Assembly: GCA_963969595.1 (NCBI GenBank)
Contig: OZ018412.1
Coordinates: 3,908,501 to 3,972,500 of the forward strand
Reading direction: 5' to 3'
Origin: Neckera pumila
Taxonomy: Eukaryota > Streptophyta > Bryopsida > Hypnales > Neckeraceae
DNA: 64,000 nucleotides
Under the pieces are notes generated by a model. That model saw only the letters and a program-made list of their open reading frames with translations, was not told where the DNA came from and did no database searches. Below are positions 47,633-61,293 of this stretch, piece after piece. Position numbers and translations under genes: made by a program. Each line of letters opens with the position of its first letter. Position 1 is the stretch's first letter.

Positions 47633-48840
47633 CCTAAATTCAAAATTAAAATAACTTCAAAGCTTAGTGAGTTAGTAACAAATTCATTGATAGCAATTAA
47701 TTTTTTGCTCAATGTTTTATAGTTGTAGTTTAAACTCTGAAGTTTAGATTTATACTTTGATGAAATTGGAAGTACTTTAGCGTTGAACTTGCTAACTGAG
47801 TATATTCCACGGATGAAATGATGTGGTATATTTCACATCATTCTATCATGGAGGAGGCAGTAGTCACGAAGACTACTAAATGTAATGCAACTGAATGTTA
47901 TGCAATTTGATGAATATGAAGTGAAGTTGTAATTAAACTGAAGAACTTTGTCCATTTTTAAACTGAAGAACTTTGCCCTGTGCAATATAGAGTAGTTTGC
48001 AATTTGTTATGTATTGAGAGATATGTTTAGTATAAGAATGTGATTTTTTTGCTAACATTTGAAATTGTTGGTGTATGTCTCATGCCGAGGGTGTTCTTTT
48101 TGAGTGTCAAGGGAATATGCAAAAGAGTTTAAGACTTCAATGAGGTTTGAAACACTTCCATATTTCACCCATTTGTATCTACCAATCCCAACCACTCAAA
48201 TTGAAATGAAGCTAGTATGTGTAATAACAATTATGTAAATTTTTCATGGTATTTTGTCAAAGTGTGCACTTTTTAAAAAGACCCATTGAAAATGTCCCAT
48301 CATTCACTAAAAATGCAGAATTAGACATTTTTGCACTTGGCCAAGTGCAATGATTGTATGCAAAACTATTCACCAAAAATGTGTTATCAAAAATTTGAGT
48401 ACCTCCCAGATTTTCATGAAATCCATTTTTTATTTTCAACATGCAATACTATCACTTCAAATGCAAACTCTCTATGAGGATGCAATTTCAGTTCTTCCAA
48501 GAGAAATACTAATGCAAGACATTTTATTTCTTCATATCAATCATTTGTTTTGGTCTCATATATTAATCTTTCTGCTTTGTACATTGCAGTTACATTAGTG
48601 TTATAATATTTAAATGCCTATATCATGTATATAGCAATATTCACTACAATTTCTGAAATATTTATTTATAAAATCAGAATGACATTGAAGGTTTAGCAAC
48701 TACCTTCACATTTTTAAATTACGTGCTCACACCAATCAAAAACCATACAGTCATTCAAACATCTACATACACTTTCAAAACTAACACACAAGGTCTATAC
48801 TCTCATACTCCTTATTTTACCATTACACGTACTATTATGT
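47633..48840. other. AT-rich spacer
   Basis: No gene recognised. A short palindrome CACTTGGCCAAGTG lies at 48335. The stretch ends where the decayed frame on the minus strand finishes. Confidence 0.5.
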
Positions 48841-48843
48841 CTC

Positions 48844-51800
48844 TTATAACGGCCCTGCTTCATCCGGTGTCTCTAACACTCGTGCAGATGATTGCACCAG
48901 GTCTTCTCCTTCTCCTCCACCAGTTGCCCCCGCTTTTTCATGTGCACTTAGTCCATCGATTGGACTCATTGGAGGCGGAGAGGTCAACTGCAACGTCGTG
49001 TCCACCATGGCGCTTGTAGCAGGCGTTGTTACTCCCTCTGATAAAGTTGGCGACAGAGGAGGTCCTTCCAAGATGGAAGTCATCCGGTGATAAATGTAAT
49101 AAGGTCCTTCACCTGTCCAAGAGAATCAAACGTTGTCCCTATTACAATAATATCCTTTATCATCTGGGACAAAGCTCATTTGATCCAATTGTCTGAATGC
49201 TGACAATGCTGACATGGACTCCGTTTGTACTGTTGTATCTGCACGTTCTCCCATGCCTCCTTCAACTTGTTCCAGTTCCACGTTGTCCACCTCATCAACT
49301 TCATCTACAAGAGGATAATCCGGGTCTTGCTCCACTTCCATCAGGTTTGCTTAGTCCCCACAAGTGTCATTGACTGCAGCAGTGTCACGAGAACCTAAAC
49401 TTCAGCCAGCACTTGGTAATCTATTAGAGTGTGTCCGCTTGGCATTACTCTCATCTTCGTTTGTTGATAAGGCTCCAGAATCAACTGCTACAGCTTTTTC
49501 CTTCCGCCTCCCCCGTCTAGTCACTTAAAATCTCTCTTCTTCATCGGAGGAGTCACTGGATGATCGTGGTAGTTTTTCCACTCTATCACGTGGCACACCT
49601 CCATCTGTTTCAGAAACATTGGGACCAGGCAAGCTCTCTTCTGTAATCAACACTTGTGAGGGTCTACGTTCGGCGGCCATACTCACACTGTTCACCATCA
49701 CCAACTTCTCTCCAAACATCGATTGCAATCTGTCGTATACAAATTGCGTTTTGATTGACACACCTTCCATGATGATAACATTATTGCCCACATATCCTAT
49801 CTCCAAAATCCCTGGCACTGCCATTGTTATGTCCAATGTTACCAACCTCCAATTCCGCGGCAAATACATTTGTACCAATTTCTTCAACTCCGTTGGTGTC
49901 CTTTCAAACTTGTCTTGCACTCAAGGCATCACTTCTGTACTCCAAGAGTCTTGAAATATAACATGTAAGTACTGCTAGGAAGGTTTTCCATGAATCCACT
50001 CTTCTTGGGATAATGCATGATGATGACAATGCTACCAACGGGTTGTACACCGCGTCGTCGTTGTTTGCTATGACGCAAATCATGCATGTATGAGGGCACT
50101 GTTTCTGCCTAAAATATCCAGGAACCTTGGAGCACATGGCAACCTTCTAGCAACGCGATCCTTGACTCCATTGCTTCGTCATAAGATACGCCTGGCGGAA
50201 AAAAAACACAGCATTTCAACAAAAAATGCAAGACATCCAGTTCTTGAATTGTTGCACAATTTTGCTGTAATCCTTGTTTGACCATGTGATGTCCTCTCCT
50301 TGCAAACCTCCACATCTACAATCAAAAATCCATAAACATGGTTTGCCAAGTTCAATGTACTCATCCTCAAAAACTTCTTCTCTACATCTCATGTGAAATG
50401 AAGCTTCACGCTCTTCGTGTTGCACTACAGAGATTGCAACTTGCTAATTCCAATAAGCATTCGATACATCCTTGATGTCTCGACTGTATCCCGCATAACC
50501 TTTGCGACCCGCTCGGATATCTACAAAGTGTTGCCTAACAAAAACTGGAATGACATTCATTAAACTGCTGAGCATTTGAACCGTTGTCACTGCAGGAAAA
50601 CACCACAAGGTCTTCGTATCATTATCCAATGTCCTCCCCATTAAGATGAACTGCCTTCCTCCCGAATCTCCATGTTTGCTTGCGTTGATAGAGAAGAAAT
50701 CATCCATAGATAATGGATTTTCATCCCCTATTTATATCATAAGAAACCGAATTTGGTTTCTGATTGCATCTTTCCGCTGTACAGTGTCCATTGCATACGC
50801 TACTATACCTTTGGAGGGATTTGCAGAAGCAGCATCATTGAAATAGTATCGTTGCAAAGGGTACTTTTCATTCACCACATCCTTTGCAGCCATTTGTTGG
50901 ACCACACGTACATAGTTTTCCATTGAGATGTTGTTCAAGGGCCTCCACCAGGTCTTCTTCATCCTCTTCCGCTTCAGGTTTCTATCCATTGTGACATCAA
51001 GATTCTAATCTCTAGCCATCTTCTTCCATTTATCTTCCGCCTTCTTGCTGAAAAAATAGTTTTCCGTCTTCATAATCTTTACACACCCGCAAGATAGCCT
51101 TATAGGACTCCTTGTTTTCATGCCAAGCATGGTGTGTATAGCCCACCATCTTCTTCAACAACTCCTCCAACGATACATGCTTTGATAAGCTCTGACTTAA
51201 ATGTAACACATTGGCTGCCATTGTCAACGTTTTTGCTCTGTATGCATTGTCAATCCGAGTAGTAACACTTGGACTTCCTCACGCTTTCCATATATTGCGC
51301 AGCTTGATGAGACTTTTGTAATGAGTGGTGAAGAACTTCCGGTCAAACTCCTTTGCATTTATTTTGACCAACGCTTCTATATAAAACTGCTGACTGTTGT
51401 ACACCACAAACTTCGCTTTCCGGCTCACACACTGCGCATGATACTCTTCATTGGATAAATGTCCCTCTTCCTTTTCCCGTTCAGATCGTTTATAAGCACC
51501 AACAACATGTTGGCCAACTACTGGCTCCCATACAATATTGTTCTCCAGCCACCTTCTTTGCAATGCGTTGCTTGAGAGGGATGAATCCGCTCGGCAATGT
51601 TTCAAATACACGGCTTCAAATTCACGTGTAGCACCGTCTTGGCTAAACGGTACCTCTATCACCTCCGTCTCGCTCTTGTCATAGCGATATGCAATGGGAC
51701 GAAGGGTAATCGCGCTAACTCCATCAGCTTCGAATCCCTTGAGGCGCTCGTACATTTTGTTCACACGCCAATCCATTAGCACCTTGTGATTTGTCTCTGC

Positions 51801-53172
51801 GTTAGTCACATTGCGGATGTTATCAATCCTTGCATCAAAAATCAAACTCTGCCTTCATATATATCCTGCTCTGTATTCGGTCTCAGTAGAAAAAACCACA
51901 GGTGCTTTCGTAATACTCTTAGGCAATATTCTTTTAGGCTCTTGCTTTGGTTCACCTTCAGAGGAATCATCATCAATAATAGCATTTTTGCCATCATTTC
52001 CTTGTGGAAGGTAGTTTTGTAAGGCTGCTCTTCAATGACGTATTTGTGCTGCTGTTTGCTTTCCTAACGCCTTGCTCTTCTACAGCATCCGTTGCACGAA
52101 TGCGACGCCCTGCTTGGTCTTCTGAGATGTCTTCTACTACAGAATCCCGTTGCAACGCATTCCCACCACGTCCTCTACCAGCACCATGTCCTCCACGAGG
52201 CACCAGCACCACGTCCTGCACGATCAGCAATCCTTTCAGCATCCACGTTGGCCACTACAACATGTGACCTGTATACTCTATCACTTGAGCCAACTCTTGG
52301 TTGTCTTGATCTTGATCCTGATGCAACTTCCATGATTGTGGTTGGAGCTCCTTCTTCTCCTTCACTTGAAAGCTCAGGAAAAATTGGGGGTGCACTTAGT
52401 ACAGGATTTTGAGTTGTCTCTCCCCTCGATTGCAAAGATTCTTCTGCAACTTCCATCTCCACTAATGGTGGCCTTACTGCTGCGCTCCCTTGCACTTGTA
52501 CCTCTTCATTATCACTTGTAGGTTGAACAACAACATTGGTTGCCACAGATTGGAGGCGTTGACGTTGTGCCCTCAGTCTATTAGAAATAACCCCCTCATC
52601 TGCATGGATTCCTAATCCCTCTTGAATAGCAGCTCGTTTGCGGTTCTGTTCATCCAATGGAATCTAGTTTGGATTCACTGGCATAACAAGATCCCAATAT
52701 ACTTCATTCAAGTCTTTTGGATCTCTTGGTGCAGGCCGCTCTTGGACACCACCTGGGTTCACCCCTCATAATTCTTCACGGCTTAAAATCTCTCGGTATC
52801 GATGACGCAATGCTTGTACTAGTTCAGAGGTCATCTCTATGAATTTTTGAACTGCTCCCTCTCATTTAACCTGCAATTTATGAGGCACTTTCTTCCAATC
52901 TTTTTCCACACTCTTCAAGCTACGCATGGGAGTAAGTACTAAGAGAAGTTGTGGTAGAACCGGAGCCATCATCAACATCTTCTTCAGTTTATACTTCTCA
53001 AGTGCCGTTTCTGTTGTGGTCACCGACACAGTTAGTCCTCCGTCAGCGGTGCCCGTGAGGCCCTCAATGACTCCATGTGAAGACGTCAATGCAGACTCAT
53101 AACGCCCTCACCCAATTGGAAAATTTGTGATCCACAAAGAAGACCTGTTCTTTCAGTCTATCTTTTAGTTCC
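48844..53172 (-). pseudogene. long decayed protein-coding frame of unknown family
   Basis: I do not recognise this protein. On the minus strand about 1,400 codons of protein-like sequence run from 53172 to 48844. They are broken by about 18 stops (10 TGA, 5 TAG, 3 TAA) and five frame changes near 53115, 52200, 52050, 51050 and 50000. Segments in order: a Ser/Gln/acidic region; an Arg/Gly-rich stretch (GAGRGRGG); a charged central block including YNSQQFYIEALVKINAKEF and KESYKAILRVCKDYEDG; a block with GDSGGRQFILMGRTLDNDTK; a Cys-containing block (GKPCLWIFDCRCG); and a C-terminal part with RRGRRKEK (possible nuclear signal) and an acidic DEVDEVDNVELEQ. No membrane span and no known transposase or polymerase motif is visible. 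Context suggests a dead transposon gene. Some frame changes could be small introns. Confidence 0.75.
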
Positions 53173-56100
53173 TAAACTCCCAATTCAAAACTTAGTTAAC
53201 TTATGTAAATGAGTATTTTTACATATTGTACAAAGTTCATTGTGACCATGTGTTTGAATTTAATAAAACTACATAAAAAATCTAATGTCTAATTGCTTTC
53301 AATGTCTCTTTTGTTGATAGTAGCTCAACAAACTGTTTATGTATATGATGAACATCACTTCTACTATCAATTTCTAAATAAAAACAAACAACAAGAGTTC
53401 AACTTGAATGCAACTAGAATATATGTAAAATATTGGTATAGAATGCTCCAACAGCAAAACAAATTGAAGAACCATTTACACAATAACAACGGCCATGAAA
53501 GAAAAGCAAAAGAAATTAAATGCAAAGCAAAAAATAAATAATTCATAAAAATTTCAATTTCAAGAACTCATGCTTGAAGACCTTCAAAATATAAGGCAGT
53601 TGCAATGGAATACTTTATAAACTACTGACAGGCAAAGTAATCATAGGTGGTATATTTAGATACCTTCTAGCTGTTATTGAATATGTACTGAAATAAACTT
53701 TGTAATACAAAATTCCCCCTTTGTACTTTATAGTATACACTTATCCATTCAAACTTCAACATCTTCCTCAATTACTCCTTCAAAAATATTGAACATTTAT
53801 TCAATCCTTCTTAATTTTCAAATTTTCCTAATTACTGAATTACCTTCGTAGAACATAACAAGCTTCAATTTACAAGCAATTCAAGGAAAATTCTAAGAAC
53901 ACTGATACAACTTCCAAGTTGCACTACTGAGCACAAAGTGAAAATAAAATGGCAAGCATCATAATAGAGTGAAGCAATTTAAAAGCAAAGTAGTACGCTA
54001 GCCTTTAGGCAATCCTTTGAAGCACCTCTCATGTGGTTAAGTAATTGTGAATTTTAATTTTTAGGCAATAGAGAACACGTAATTGAAAACAATGTACTTG
54101 TGTACATTAGTATTCAGGTTCATCTCATTGTTGCTTTTCAATGAAACCACTGAATCTGCCAACCCAATATAATTCATTTCAATAACGAATGACAACTTCC
54201 TCCCATTGTCCTCATCTAAAGCTATTGACCATATTGTACTCATTGAGAACACAAAAGATAAGTACAAGAAACTTGCATGTCACTTAACACTTTGTAGAAT
54301 TTGACCTTCTACAAAAGATTATAAAGTCCTAGTTCCACAAGTTTACAATTTTGACTATCCCAGTTTGTTTTCTTTTATTTCAAGGAAGTTCCTTTCAAAT
54401 CATGTTTGCACATTTCTCTTAATTAAAAAGTTCTTCATATTTCACTTTACTTGTTATAACAATGTCTAAAACCTCAATCCAATTTTTCAAAATTTGGATA
54501 TATAATGTAACTTTATATTGTGCAAGTTTTGAGGTTCTTCATTCAAGTGCATTCACAATGACATACCATTCTTGTTTTGCTCTTCAAGCAAATAAAACTA
54601 TATTTGTTTGTTTGTTTAGAATATCTATTCCTAGGACTGCTCAATACAATTCCGTTAAATTGTCCAAGAAAATTTTCAAAACCCGTGACCATTTCCAATT
54701 AATAATATAGCTATGTTCAATGAAGAGAAGAAGTTACTTTGTTGCTTGGAAGCCTACATATTAAGGATTTCAACTCTCTTACTTTGAAATTCATAAATGA
54801 CTAACCATGAATTCAAACTTGCTTGCATTCAAAACCTATTTTCAGAGTTTTTGATTAAAAAAAACATATGAAATATGTACAATGTGCCATAAAACTAATA
54901 TTACAGTTCTATCAAATCTAAGGGATAACGGTATTGTTTCTAGCTGTAAAATGATATGGACACAAAAACTTCTATAATAAGGTTGTGAAGTTTGTCAGCA
55001 TTTTCAAGCACCCGAGCCAGAAAATTCATAATATACAAACTAATATGTTTATACATGAGGGCCTTCATTACAAAGGCCGTCTATTAGCTCTTTGTAATTT
55101 ACTCTAAATTAAACAGGAAACCAATACTCTGATTTCATCATTCATTTTTTTTCTTAAAAATCTTATCAAAAAAATAAAAATGATATGGTGGAGGTCACAC
55201 ATGGATCAAAAACACAACATTTGAATGATTGTAGTAGTAGGTCATGTGTGTTGTGGGAAAATGTTTGTGAATTTCGGACTTCCAATTCTTTCTTCACATG
55301 TCAAATGTAAGTGGAATCCAAGAAAGCTTCTGACTTTTCAAAATCCACTCCACACTTTCTGAATTGTATGTCGAAGACAATTTTCTCTATAAAATCCTAT
55401 GTACGTGACATTGTCTTCTAGTAATTTTCATCACAACCAAAAGAAAGTATAATGGTGGACATCCTTACACAAAATATTGTTCAATTAATTCTATGATAAT
55501 AAATTGTTTTTTAGCAACAGAAATTTGATATATAACTACACTACAAAAAGAGAATCTTTCAAAACCACGAAGCTCCAGATATCAACTTTGTTTGGTTCAA
55601 ATGAGCTTCTAAATGAAATCAACAACAAAATTTAATGCATTCGTCATTTGTACGTAAAATATACATGTTTCAACATAAAACACAAGTATTGTGAAGATTC
55701 CAAATTTTGATAAAGTTATCATGATTTTTTCTTCTTTATGAATAGGAAATTCTACCTATTCCTTACGTTCATTGTTGGCCTTTATTCTTCAAAATTGCAA
55801 AATAAAAATGTATATCAGAGAACTACTAACTAAAACCAAAATAATTTTTTGATAACGCCAAAAAAATTGGAATTTCAATAAAACATAGATGAACATCTTG
55901 GTTTAAAAGTTTTCCAATGAAAAAGAATTTGAATAACACTTCTAATAGTCTTATTCCAATGCTATCTTCTTAAATTGTATGCCATCAGATAGAGTTCTTC
56001 AAATTTCTATTATACAATATAATTCAACTGTAACAAAAGAACCTACAATGAGGTATGATAGGAAAAATAAAGATCAAAAACCACATATGCACACATATGT

Positions 56101-57219
56101 TAAATTGAGATTCCTAACGTCCCCTGATTAAAAAATTTGCTTACTCCATTTTGGGACTGCACTTATACTTCCTAAGGAATAATCACCCATTGAAACATTG
56201 CCCAAGAGAATACTAGAATGAAGGACAAATATCTGATGCAAATTATATTGTAGCTTGCAGCTTGAAATCACCCACTTCTCCTACTTGATTATGAAGCACT
56301 TTGTCTACGTTGTTGGCATATGACATATGGATTCCTTTGAAGAAACCTGGAACATAAAAGAAAAATGTCAATAACGTCGATTATTCTTCACACCTAAAGA
56401 TCTTTTAATATATTCATGATTGTGTCATTTGCAACTACTGAAGTCATTTGCCACATGAAATGGTTAGAGTCTCATAATTGTCGTACTTGTAGAATTCCCT
56501 TCCAAGAAGAGTGCCCTTTCCAAAAAATAATGTATGAAGAAGAACTTCTACAAAATATAAAATCACCCTTAAAGGATGAAGGGCTAAGCGCAATCGCAAT
56601 TGGGAAGCATTGTAATTACAAAAATAATTTTATGTAACAATTCTCATACGCTAGTCTTTAAACAATCATGTATTGCACCTACAATGGGAAAAAAAGTAGT
56701 CAATGGAAAGAAGCAACTTTCTTTTTTAAGACATGTTTACAACAAGATGGATTATATTCGCCCACATACTTTAAAAAATTATACCGAGAAGATGAAATTA
56801 CACTCAAATCTCATTCAGTCATTGTTGTTATTTGCATAGACTTGAATTACTCGGAGCTGACTATTGTATAAACTAAAAACAAAAATACAAAGCAAGGTAA
56901 GCTATTACTTAATTAATGTACTGGCTTATCAATGTTCACAGGGAATCAAGGTCTCAAAATGTTGCACAATGACTATTTATAGAATAAAAATCTATTGGAT
57001 TGTCAATGTTCAAATTGGATTGTGTCTTCAAATCTGGATTTTTGATGTGGTTTTCAATTCTTTCACTGTTTTCATCTTAAGTAAATTAAATAATAGACTG
57101 TTATAACACAGAAGAAAAAGAAAAGCAATAACAAAGTCACGTGCTCTTATTTTTTGTGTACTGTAACATTACTATTCCTAAAAATTGCACGATTGATATT
57201 TTAACCAAAAATGTATTCA
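53173..57219. other. AT-rich spacer
   Basis: This is four kilobases of AT-rich sequence. The short frames at 53293-53541, 54462-54710 and 56416-56637 are rich in Asn, Lys, Ile and Phe, as chance frames in AT-rich DNA are. No terminal repeats were found that would bound the decayed frame to the left. Confidence 0.5.
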
Positions 57220-57395
57220 GACTATTCATATGATTCTATGATTGCTTTTGGGTTACACCTAGTCCAGCACTTTGAAAATTTGTAGTTTATTCACATGGTG
57301 TCCACAAAATGCATTCTAAGAGAATCTAGAATCCCATTTTGACTATTAGTGGGACCCCACAATCTTTTTTTCCATATACTAGTGAAAACCAGTTC
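57220..57395. repeat. dispersed repeat pair, member 2
   Basis: Partner of 42080-42250, in the same orientation. Confidence 0.6.
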
Positions 57396-59327
57396 AGCAC
57401 TTCACCAACTCCTTCGTCTGGATATGCTTCAGGATCGCCACTCTCTAGGAATTTCTCAGCTGAATATTGAAAAAATAGGTACACAGGATTATCCAAATGT
57501 TGGAAGGTATATTATCCTAATCTTAATCACTATGCTTGCACCTGTTTTGGGACTTGAGACTTCTGAATGCGGTTTTGCTTCACAGGAAGGTCCACAGTAT
57601 TAGTAGATGAATGAATTTTCATATTGTACAAGTCTGGGAACTGGAAAGCACGCAGTCGAGCGTTGCCAGACCGAAAGACTGCCCTACCTGATATAACTAT
57701 GTTGTATCATGCTAAATTGCTGAACATAAACTTTCAAACAACCTACAAGACCTAGTTTGACTCTTTCTCCGTCACTTAGGGTTCCAAGTGCACTTTGCTG
57801 AGACAAAATAGTTGACAGGCTTGCAGATGCTGGCTGCAAGCAGTAGCGTGGAGTCAACGTGCTTGCTCTACAGTCCACCGAAATTCTGTGCAGTCATACA
57901 TGCGGTGAGCCTTTGGTGAAATTTATGTGTAAATTCACTGACTTTTTGAAGCTCATTGAATTAAAAACTGTCGGCTACTGTGTGCAAGAGAACCAGCGCT
58001 CAAATTGGCTACTACCACGTAACAGCTACAACCTTGAACAACAACATCTTTAGGTAACGTCATTGAAGCCCCTGAGTTGGTTAACAAAGAGGATTTTCAG
58101 AGATTAAGGGGTCTTCAGCTTCTAAGTGGGTTAGGCTTTGCATACCGTCGCTTGCACTAGTGTTTGTCACTAACTAATTAGAAAATTAGAAACTAATTCA
58201 AGAAGGGAAAAAATCTCTCCGCAAATGATAAATTCAGCTCAGATCAAACTCTTGGCCTTCTGACTTCCACACCACTGAAGTTACGCGCAATCTCTCCCTG
58301 ATCTTATGAAATCGAGTGGATATTTATGTACACAGTACCGAAACCCTCTAGAATTCAAATTGAACTGGCAAACTTCTTCTAAATTGATAATTCATCAAGG
58401 AGCTGGCAATCTTTGCTGTAAGGTACGCTAAATGATGGTGACTCTATATAATGCTCATACCAATACTTGGCCCTGGGGTGCAAGAAGGTCCTGACCTACC
58501 AAAAGATCACCAACCTAGAGCAGTTCGTTGCTTATTGATAGTGCCATCATAATACAGGCCAGGAGGAAAGCTTTTTGAAATCTAGTCCAAAGATATAGCT
58601 GAAAGCAAGGAGAATATACTGTAGTTGCAACCCCTGGGAAGAGAATTTGACATTAAAATCTAGAAGATGCAACCCTACAAACAAGTTCAAACATTTGTTC
58701 TTCACTAACTGGTCCTGAAAGTGGAACAGGTTTGGCATCGCCTAAGACTGCACAGCCCTTGCTTTACCTTCTTGGTAGATTTGGGTTTTAGTGACCTCAC
58801 ACCTGCAGATCGAGAGACTAATGAATTCACCAAAATCTAACTTCTTCAGAATCGTACCTCACACTTAATCGAAAAGGAACTCCAGGTGAGCAAACTTCTT
58901 CTTTGTTGAGAACCGCCAAATTCTGCTTTTCCAACGTGTGCATAGAAGAACAAAAACCTGAAATGGATACCGCCTTTCAGAATCTTGCATGGAAGGTGGT
59001 CCGGCAACCAATACTCTCTGGCAAGCAGCGGCAGCAACGGCAGCAAACTAGCAGGGTTTCCGATACAGAAATTGGCAAGCGGGTGGTGGAGGCCAAGCTC
59101 AGCGGCAGCGGTGGACCAACTTGAAGAAGCGCGTGGGACCGGGAGCGCATCAGCACCGACCTAAGAATGCCGAATCTTGCGGGAAGACAGGTAATAGCTA
59201 AAAAAAACACCTTTCTTTAGTTCCATCGGCGGCAAGTAGATACATGCGGAAACACGTTGTAGAAGTTGACTTCTTGAGAAGGAAATTTGGGCTTGTTCAC
59301 TGGCGTTCCCGTAGCGCTCGAATTTGG

Positions 59328-59393
59328 AGTGAACAGTATCTGCTGTCAAACCCTCCCCATGTGCGGGGGGGTCGACAGCAGATACTGTTCACT
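59328..59393. repeat. strong 66-base hairpin
   Basis: AGTGAACAGTATCTGCTGTC (59328-59347) pairs perfectly with 59374-59393. The 26-base loop contains CCCTCCCC and GGGGGGG, which extend the stem. It may be a transposon end, an RNA hairpin or a regulatory palindrome. Confidence 0.9.
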
Positions 59394-59570
59394 GCCCCTG
59401 TACTCCAACCGTCTAATGTGTAGGAGCTTGTAAACCTAGTCGTCCAAAAACTTCAAAACAAGTAAGAATTGCTTACCTGGATTAGGCACACAGCTCGCAG
59501 ATGAGGGACCCGTTCGAGGTCGATGTTTGAGTCGCTGTCGTGAAACCTTCCCCCTAGCTTCCACTGTGAA

Positions 59571-59679
59571 TCATTCCGCTGTGAATACGCCTCGAACACC
59601 CCTAGATCGTCTACCCTTCCGCCATGAACACGCCTTGAACATGCCTCGAGCACCCCTGAATCGTCTACTTTCCGTCGCC
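59571..59679. repeat. imperfect tandem duplication of about 54 bp
   Basis: GCCTCGAACACCCCTAGATC with GTCTACCCTTCCG is repeated as GCCTCGAGCACCCCTGAATC with GTCTACTTTCCG. Spacing keeps the reading frame. Confidence 0.7.
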
Positions 59680-60367
59680 AATTCAAAGTATCGGTAGTTC
59701 AGCGATTTCTGTATTTAGGAACTACGGCGCCGAAGTTAACCTCTGAAGATTAGGGTTTCGGTACCCCAAATCCCGCCTCCGCCTGATTAGCCAGAGTGCC
59801 GCTGCAACGTCAATCCTTGCGCCTGAGTGCCTTCATTGTTTCCATGATTGTCTGAGTAGTAAGACCCCCACCACCTGTTTCCCGACCAATTTTCACTATC
59901 ATACCCAAATGGCGAAATTTCAGAGTTCCTACCATTTTCTTCTTATTTTGATGTCGGGATTTCATTTCTGGTTGTCCGATTGTCATCTCCCCGTCATTTT
60001 TTGAAATCCAGTTGCTAACTTCTTCCTAGAGCATTTCAGTGATCTTAGCAAGACTGTATCCCTTCACAAAATATTAACTAAGGTAGGCAATCAGCTAATA
60101 CAAGGTCGCTTTAAGAGATGCATTTAGGGATAAACTAAAATCTTTGAAACAATTTTCCGTAAATTCTTGTAGGAAGAATAATTGAATTGGCCTCTAACCC
60201 AAGTTGTTTCATATTTTTTGGATGTTCGTGGAAGTACTTACAAATTTTTGAAGTTCAAATGCAGTGGTCACTAAAAGTGACCCCCTCCTAAAATGTACAT
60301 TGTTGGTACATTGAAAGGTGACAGAAGCTATCTCTTTGTTAGAGGTTGTTGTTAGAGCCGGGTCAGT

Positions 60368-61293
60368 ATAACCCCTAAAGTTTCATGACTATGATCTCAC
60401 CGAAAACGCTCGAACATTGCCAGTTTTAGTACAAGCATCCAATTTTGAAAAAAAAAAAAAATTGATACATGTAACCGTAGGATCTTGTGGTACGGTGACT
60501 TGAGAACATATGTTAAAAATTTCATGAATTTTCACCTCGTGGATTGCAAAATATAAGCATTCAAATTCACTAAAACCATTTTTTGTGGCCCTAAAAAAAC
60601 ATTGGGCAACAACACTTCACAAGCTCACTTTTTGATGGAAAATATCCAAAATGATGGTGCTTCTTTGGATTCTTTTTCCTAGAGAAGTTGGCTACATGCT
60701 TGAAAATTTCACTTCATTTGAAATAGTACAACATATAGGAAAAAAATAGTAAGTAGATAGTAGTAGAGAATGATTCAAAATCCAAAACTATCAAGATTTA
60801 ATTATGAAATTGAAAAATGCTAATCCTAGTGGCGGCAATGTTGTACTAAATAATCTACATCCTAGGATTTTCTTTTTTGAAAAATATTGAAAATTGAGTA
60901 AGATGAAGGACTTCGAAGTTTATTTTAGAGTAGAAAATGCATAACTGCTCACAAACTTAAAACTTCATAACTTTTGACTCATTGATAAAAATGGTATGAT
61001 TCAAAGCTTTTTACCTATATATAAATCTAGAAAACCAATTTCGAATTTTTGTTTTTGAAAAAAGTGATTTCTCTGATCTGCTCAGACTGCCTAGTTACAA
61101 AAAAAAGGAATATATAAGACTATAACTTCTGACTTGTATTTCCAAATTTCATGAAATTTGGTGCATATGAAAGATATTCCTCGCCCCCACCTTCAATTAA
61201 AATTTCAGACCAAAGTATAGAAATCTCTAATTGTACGTACTTGCCCAAAAATTGTAATCTCTCAAAAACGCATGTTGGTCCTTTAGGGGTTAA
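60368..61293 (+). mobile_element. TTAA-type element, subfamily A, 926 bp
   Basis: The left end ATAA-CCCCTAAAGTTTCATGAC has one changed base in TTAA; the right end is GGTCCTTTAGGGG-TTAA. The interior follows 12207-13136 throughout. Confidence 0.8.

Larger units (their letters stand above)
57600..60060. other. GC-balanced unique region, possible gene remnant
   Basis: Base composition is clearly higher in GC than the flanks. A plus-strand ATG frame at 58963-59124 (MDTAFQNLAWKVVRQPILSG...) encodes 53 residues. On the minus strand, 59453-59686 is open without an ATG and contains an internal duplication (VDDSGVLEACSRR / VDDLGVFEAYSQR). A minus-strand AAACCCTAA near 59747 resembles a telo-box found in plant promoters. 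No domain is recognisable, so I make no gene call. Confidence 0.35.

Noticed and set aside
56416..56637. 73-residue frame with a CRTC motif
   Set aside because: Composition is typical of chance frames in AT-rich DNA and there is no supporting context.
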